Assembly: GCF_025822605.1 (NCBI RefSeq)
Contig: NZ_JACKTY010000031.1
Location: forward strand, 436-64,435
Reading direction: 5' to 3'
From: Mycolicibacterium komossense
GTDB lineage: Bacteria; Actinomycetota; Actinomycetes; Mycobacteriales; Mycobacteriaceae
DNA length: 64,000 nucleotides
In this document: one piece after another, positions 23,401-29,400 of the stretch
How positions within the stretch are numbered: the stretch's first letter is position 1
Layout of the letters: the number at the start of each line of letters is the position of its first letter
The notes under the pieces: model-generated
Seen by the model: the letters and a program-made list of their open reading frames with translations, nothing else
Told to the model about the DNA's origin: nothing
Databases searched by the model: none
Translations under genes and position numbers: made by a program

Positions 23401-26400
23401 CGCAAGAAGGGCTTCCACCGCCACACAGAATCGCCGCACCATCGCCGCGGCGGCGTCGGCGTCAACCACGTCGGGCCGGTACTCGAGTTTGATGCGCAGG
23501 CGCTCCCCCGGCGTCAGCACCCAGGTCAGCGGATAGTGCGTGGTGTCGACGAAATCGACACCGACGATGCCCTGTTCACGTTCGAACTCGGTGAAGGTGT
23601 CATCGTCGAGAAAGTTCTGCAGCACGTACAGCGTGTCGAACAGCGGTTGGTAGCCCGCGCTGCGGGTGATATCCCCGAGGCCGACGTACTCGTGCGCCAT
23701 CAGATCCAGCCGGAAGTCCTCGACCCGCCGAAGCAGTTCGGCGACCGGCGCCGCCGGTGCTGACTGCACGCGGGCCGGCACGGTGTTGAGGAACTGACCG
23801 ATCACGTTCTCGATACCGGCCAGCTCCGGCGGCCGACCCGCGACCGTGGTCCCGAATACGATGTCGGTGCTTCCGGTTTCGTAACCAAGTACCAGCCCCA
23901 GGGCGGCGGTCAGCACGGTGTTGGCCGTAGTCGCCTGGGTCCGGGTGTGCGCGTTCAGGCGCGCCGTCGTCTCCGGGCTCAGCTCCCCGTAGACCCGCTC
24001 CGGGAGCATCGGGTCACGACCGGCTGCATCGGGTGCCACCAGCGTCGCCTCGGGCAGACCGGCCAGCGCATCGGCCCACGCCCGGACCGAGTGGTTCTGA
24101 TCCTGCGCGTCCACCCAGCGCAAATAGTCCACGTAGCTGCTGCGCGCAGGGGGCAGCGCACCGCGGATACCGCCGGAGTTGTACAGCGCGAACAGTTCCC
24201 GCAGTACCAGCTCGCGTGACCAGCCGTCCCACAGCAGGAAGTGGCAGGTCAGCAGCAGTCGGTCGCCCCGATCGGGCAGTCGGATGACGGTGAGCCGGAC
24301 CAGCGGCGGCATTCGCAAGTCGAAGGGTTCGGCGCTATCGGCACGCATCACCTCCGCCAGGCGGGCCTCGGCGCGGTCCACGGACTGATCGGCAAGATCG
24401 ACCACAGTCACGTTCGCTGGCACGAAGCGGCCCACGTATTGCACCGGCCGGGCCAGGTCGTCACTGGTGAATCCGGCCCGGAGATTGTCATGCCGGGACA
24501 GCAACGCACTGAACGCGGTGCGCATCGTGTCGACATCGAGGTGCCGGTCAAAATCGAAGACGTTCTGGGCCAGATAGGTGTTGACGTCGTCGGTGAACGT
24601 GGACTGGTAGTACACGCCTTGCTGCAGCGGGGACAACGGCCAGACATCCTGTACTTCGACCGGGCACTGCGCGACCAGGCGGTCCACCTCCTCATCGGTG
24701 AGACCATGCCAGGCCACCTGTTGGAGCCCCGTCTGTTCGGTTGCCGGGGGTTCGAGCCCCGTCTGTTCGGTTGCCGTACGGCGGGCCAGGGCATCCTCGA
24801 GCGCGCGCGGAGTCCGCAACCGGAACACCTCCCTGGTCTGCAGCGTCACACCCGCACTGGTGAGCCGGTTGACCACCCGTAGCGCCAGTAGGCTGTCGCC
24901 ACCGAGAGCGAAGAAATCGTCGTCGATACCGATCGGGGTGTCCGCGTCGAGGCCGAGGGCTGCGGCGAACGTGCGGCAGATCAGGTCTTCGCGGTCGGTG
25001 CGGGCGGCAACGCCGGACCCCGATACGACTGGATCTGGCAGCGCTGTGCGGTCACGTTTCCCGTTGGGCAGCAGCGGAATATCGGCCAGCTCGGTCACCG
25101 TCGCCGGGACGAGGTGAGCGGGCAGCCGGTCGGCCAGCGCCGAGCGCACCGCGGCCGGGTCGAGCTGTTGCCCCGATCTCGCGACGACATAGGCGTCGAG
25201 GCGGGCGGCCCCGGGAGTGCTGGAACGTGCGAGGACGACAGCCTCGGAGATATCGGGCAGCTCGTTCAGCGCAGCCTCGATCTCGCCGAGCTCGACCCGG
25301 AATCCATTGATCTTGACCTGATCGTCGGCGCGCCCGAGGAACTCGACCGACCACTGCGATGTCCAGCGAGCGAGGTCGCCGGTGCGGTAGAGCCTCGCCC
25401 CGGCCGGGCCGACCGGATCGGCGACGAAACAGGCTGCGGTACTTGAACTCTGGCCGAGATAGCCCCGTGCCAACTGCACTCCGCCGACATAGATTTCACC
25501 GACGGCGCCGGGCGCCACGGGCATCAGGTCCGGCCCCAGCAGATAGATGCGGGTGCCGGGCACCGGCCGGCCCAGTGTCACCGCGCCGGAGACCGGTCCG
25601 GCGAGGACGTCGCCCGCGACTTCCGATGAGCCGTAGGAGTTCACGATCTCGGCATCCGGCGACACCAGCCGCAGGGCGGCGACGGTGGCGCTGTCGAGGA
25701 GCTCGCCGCTGCAAATCCACCGCCGGATCGAACCGAGCTGCGTGGGCGCCACCTCCGCCATCGCGGCAGCCAGGCTTGGCACCGCCAAAAGCTGGGCCGC
25801 CGATACGCTATCGGCCAGGGTTGCCAGCGCCGCGCCGTCCCTGGCGGTCTCCTCACCGGCGATCACCGTGGTGGCCCCCGCGATGAGCGCACCGAGCAGT
25901 TCCGTGGCGCCGTCGATGAGGCTCATCGAACTCTTGGCGACGCGGGTATCCCCCGCGGTGTGTGACCACGCCTCAGCGGCCCACGCCAACCGGTTCGCCA
26001 GTGCGGCATGCGTTCCCACGACAGCCTTCGGGCGACCGGTGCTGCCGGAGGTGTAGACGATCGACGCGGCGTCGTCGGGCTCGACTACCCGGGCTCCGGG
26101 CGGCTCGGCCTCAGCACCGATATCGACGGTCGGCAGGTCATGCGGCGGCAGTACCTGACCATCGGTGACGAGCACGCGCGGTCGCGCATCGTCGAGCATG
26201 AACGTGATGCGGGCGTGGGGATACTGCGGGTCGACCGGTAGATAGGCGGCGCCGCAACGCAATACCGCCAGAATCGCGATGGCCATCGCGTTGGTGCGGC
26301 CGGTGGCCACCGCGACGATGTCGCCGCGGGCCACGCCGGAGTGGACGAGCGCGCCGGCCAACCGGGCCGCGCGGTCATCGAGTTCGGCGAAGGTGAGTTG

Positions 26401-29400
26401 TCCGTCGGCGTCGGTGAGCGCCACGGCAGCGGGGGTACGGCGCACCTGGGCGTCGAACAGGTCCACCACAGTCCCCGGCCGGCCGGGCGCGCCGGCACCC
26501 GCCTCCAGGATCGCCCTCTGCTGGCCCGCGGTGATCAGTTCGATCTCGCTGCAGTGTGTTTCGTCCGATACGACGACTGCGGTCAGAATTCGCCGGTACA
26601 GCGCAAGTATCTGTTCGGCGGTCTCCGCGTCGATCGACGACCGGTCGTGCGTCAGCGCGATGGTGAACCGGCCGGCCGGTTTCACCATCAGGGTCAGCGG
26701 ATAGTGCGGTGCTTCGATGACGTCGATCGATGCCACGCGGATCGGCGAGTCGAGGTCATCGGCGGCCGGGTAGTTCTCGATCACGATCAGCGAGTCGAAC
26801 AGGTCGGCAACACCGATGGCGTGCTGGATATCGGCGAGGGCGACATGGTGATAGTCGACGAGCGCCGACTGCGTGTCGGCGAAGCGGCGGACCACCGCCT
26901 CGAGGGAGTCGGTCGACGCCCAGCGGGTCCGGGCAGGCACGGTGTTGATCAGTAGCCCGACCATGTCGGAGATACCAGTGACGTCGCTGCCGCGTCCCGA
27001 CACCGTCGAACCGAAAACCACGTCCGTCCGGCCGGTCAGGCGGCCGATCGCGATCCCCCAGGCCGCGCCGACGACGGCGCTGACGGTGACACCGTGTGCC
27101 CGCGCCCAACCGGATATCCCGTCGGCGACGTCAGCGGTCAGGTCCATGCTGACCTTGCCGAAGCCCGTTTCCCCGGTTCGGCTGGGCGGCAACGCTTCTG
27201 CCAGCCGGGTGGGTTCGGCGACGCCGGTGAGTTCGGTGCGCCAGGCGTCCATGGCCGCCGCGACCGGGGCGTCGGCGATCCACTGCAGGTAGTCGCGGTA
27301 GCGGGGCGCCGCGGGTAGCGGCGCATCCGGATCGTCGTGGAGCGCGGCCAGTTCCCGCAGCACGATCGGCACGGACCAGCCGTCGGCGATCAGGTGGTGC
27401 ACGGTCTGGATCAGCACATGCCGCTCGGCACCGACCCGCAGCAGCGCGTAGCGCATCAGGGGCTGCTGAGCGAGGTCGAACGGCTGTGCCCGCTGCTCCG
27501 CGGCGAGATCAGCGATCCGGCTCTCGGCCGCGTCGGAGTCGAGAGCGGTGACGTCCTCGAAATGCCATGGCACTGGCGGCGCCGCACCGACGACCGCGAC
27601 GATGCTGCCATCGCCGATGGCGCGGAAGGCCGCCCCAAGATGGCGGTGCCGGCGGACCAGCAGATCGGCGGCCGCCCGCAGGCGGTCCGGATTCACGGGC
27701 CCGCGCAGGTCTACGACCTGTTGCACCACATAGGGATCGGCGTCGGCGTAAGTGGAGTGGAAGTAGATCCCGGCCTGCAGCGGGGAGGGCGGGAGGAGGT
27801 CGACGATCTGACGTTCGGGCAGCGCATCGATATCGGACTGGGTGATGGTCACCAACGGGAAATCCGATGGTGTCGGTCCGCTGACGGCCGCGCTGGCGGC
27901 GATCGCATTCAGTGCCGCGACCCACAAGCCGGCCAGGGTGTCCACCTGATCGCGGTCCAGCACCGCGGAGGGCCAGCTGAAGGTTGCTTCGAGCCGCGCG
28001 CCGGCCTGCGCACCGGTGTCCACCACGACGGCGTTGACTTCGATGACCCTGGGCAGCGGCATCCGTGGGTCCCGGTCCTCCGCCACGCCGTCGGAGGTGA
28101 GCGCCCACGGCCCGTCCGCCGCTGCGCTGAACCGGCCGAGGTAGTTGAACAACACCTGCGGGCTGACCGCCAGCTCGGGGCGGGGCCGGGCCGAGAGATA
28201 GCGCAGCGCACCATAACTGAGCCCGTTGCGCGGTACGGCACGCAGCTGCTCCTTGACGGCCTTAACCGCGGCACCGAGTTCGGGGCCACCGGCCATCAGC
28301 ACCTCCCAGGCCGCGCTCCCCGGGTCGAGGTGTACCGGGAACAGCGTGGTGAACCAGCCCAGGGTGCGGGACAGGTCGAGATGATCGCCGTGGGCGCCGA
28401 GGTGCTGGGCTTCGCGGCCGTGCCCCTCAAGTTCGAGCAGCACCCCCGAACCGGCGTCGCGCCACGCGACCAGCGCCAGCGCCAGCGCCGCCACCAGCGC
28501 GTCGTTCACGCCGCCACGAATGGCGGCGGGCACCGGGCCCAGCAGTCGCGCCGTGGTGTCCTCGTCGAGGCGGATCACCAGCCTCGCCTCGGTCGCCACC
28601 ACGTCGACGGCCGGGTCGAGCGCCCGGCTCCCGATCAGCCCGTCCGTTGCGCGGGCCTGGTCGACGACCCGCAACCAGTGGTCTTCGTCCTCGGCGAAAT
28701 CGCCACGGGCGACCGCCGAGCGCAGCTCCGTCGACCATGCCCGGAAACTGGTGTCGGCCTTCTGCGGTAGCCCGTCGAGCGCGAGGTCCTCGGCGAGCAG
28801 CCGCAGCGAGACACCGTCGACGACGATGTGGTGAACCACCAGTAACAGGCGCCCGGACCGGTCCGCTCCGGCGTCGAGCCAGACTGCCTGGCACATCCGC
28901 CCGGCACCGGGATCGAGCCGGGCGACGGCCAGCGCGTGTTCGGCGGTGGTCAGCTCGTCGATATCGGAATCGACCGGTACTCGCCTCAACACGGCGTGCG
29001 CGGTGGCCGCACCATTCGGGGGCACCGTCAGGCCGGCGGGATCCACCGCGCTCAGGTGAGCTCGCAGGACGTCGTGGCAGTCCAGCAGGGCGTCGACCTT
29101 AGCCGTCAGGGCCGCCATCGTCAGCCCGGCCGGGGTGTGGAGGGTGACCGATTGGTAGAAGCCGTCCAGCGCGTTACCCACCTCGGCTAGCCACGCCAGG
29201 ATCGGGGTAGCGCCGACTTCGCCGACCGCCTCGATCGGATCGGCCTTGGCTACCGCGATTTCGCCGACGGCCGTGGCCAGGGCGGCCGGGGTACGCATCG
29301 CGAAGATATCGCGGGGGCGCAGCTTCAGACCGAGTTTGCGCGCCCTGCTGATCAGTCCCATGGCGACGATGCTGTCCCCACCGAGGGCGAAGAAGTCGTC

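Noticed and set aside
24740..24780. tRNA T-loop-like ggttcgagcccc
   Set aside because: It is part of the 30-bp NRPS linker duplication; no acceptor stem or anticodon arm surrounds it.
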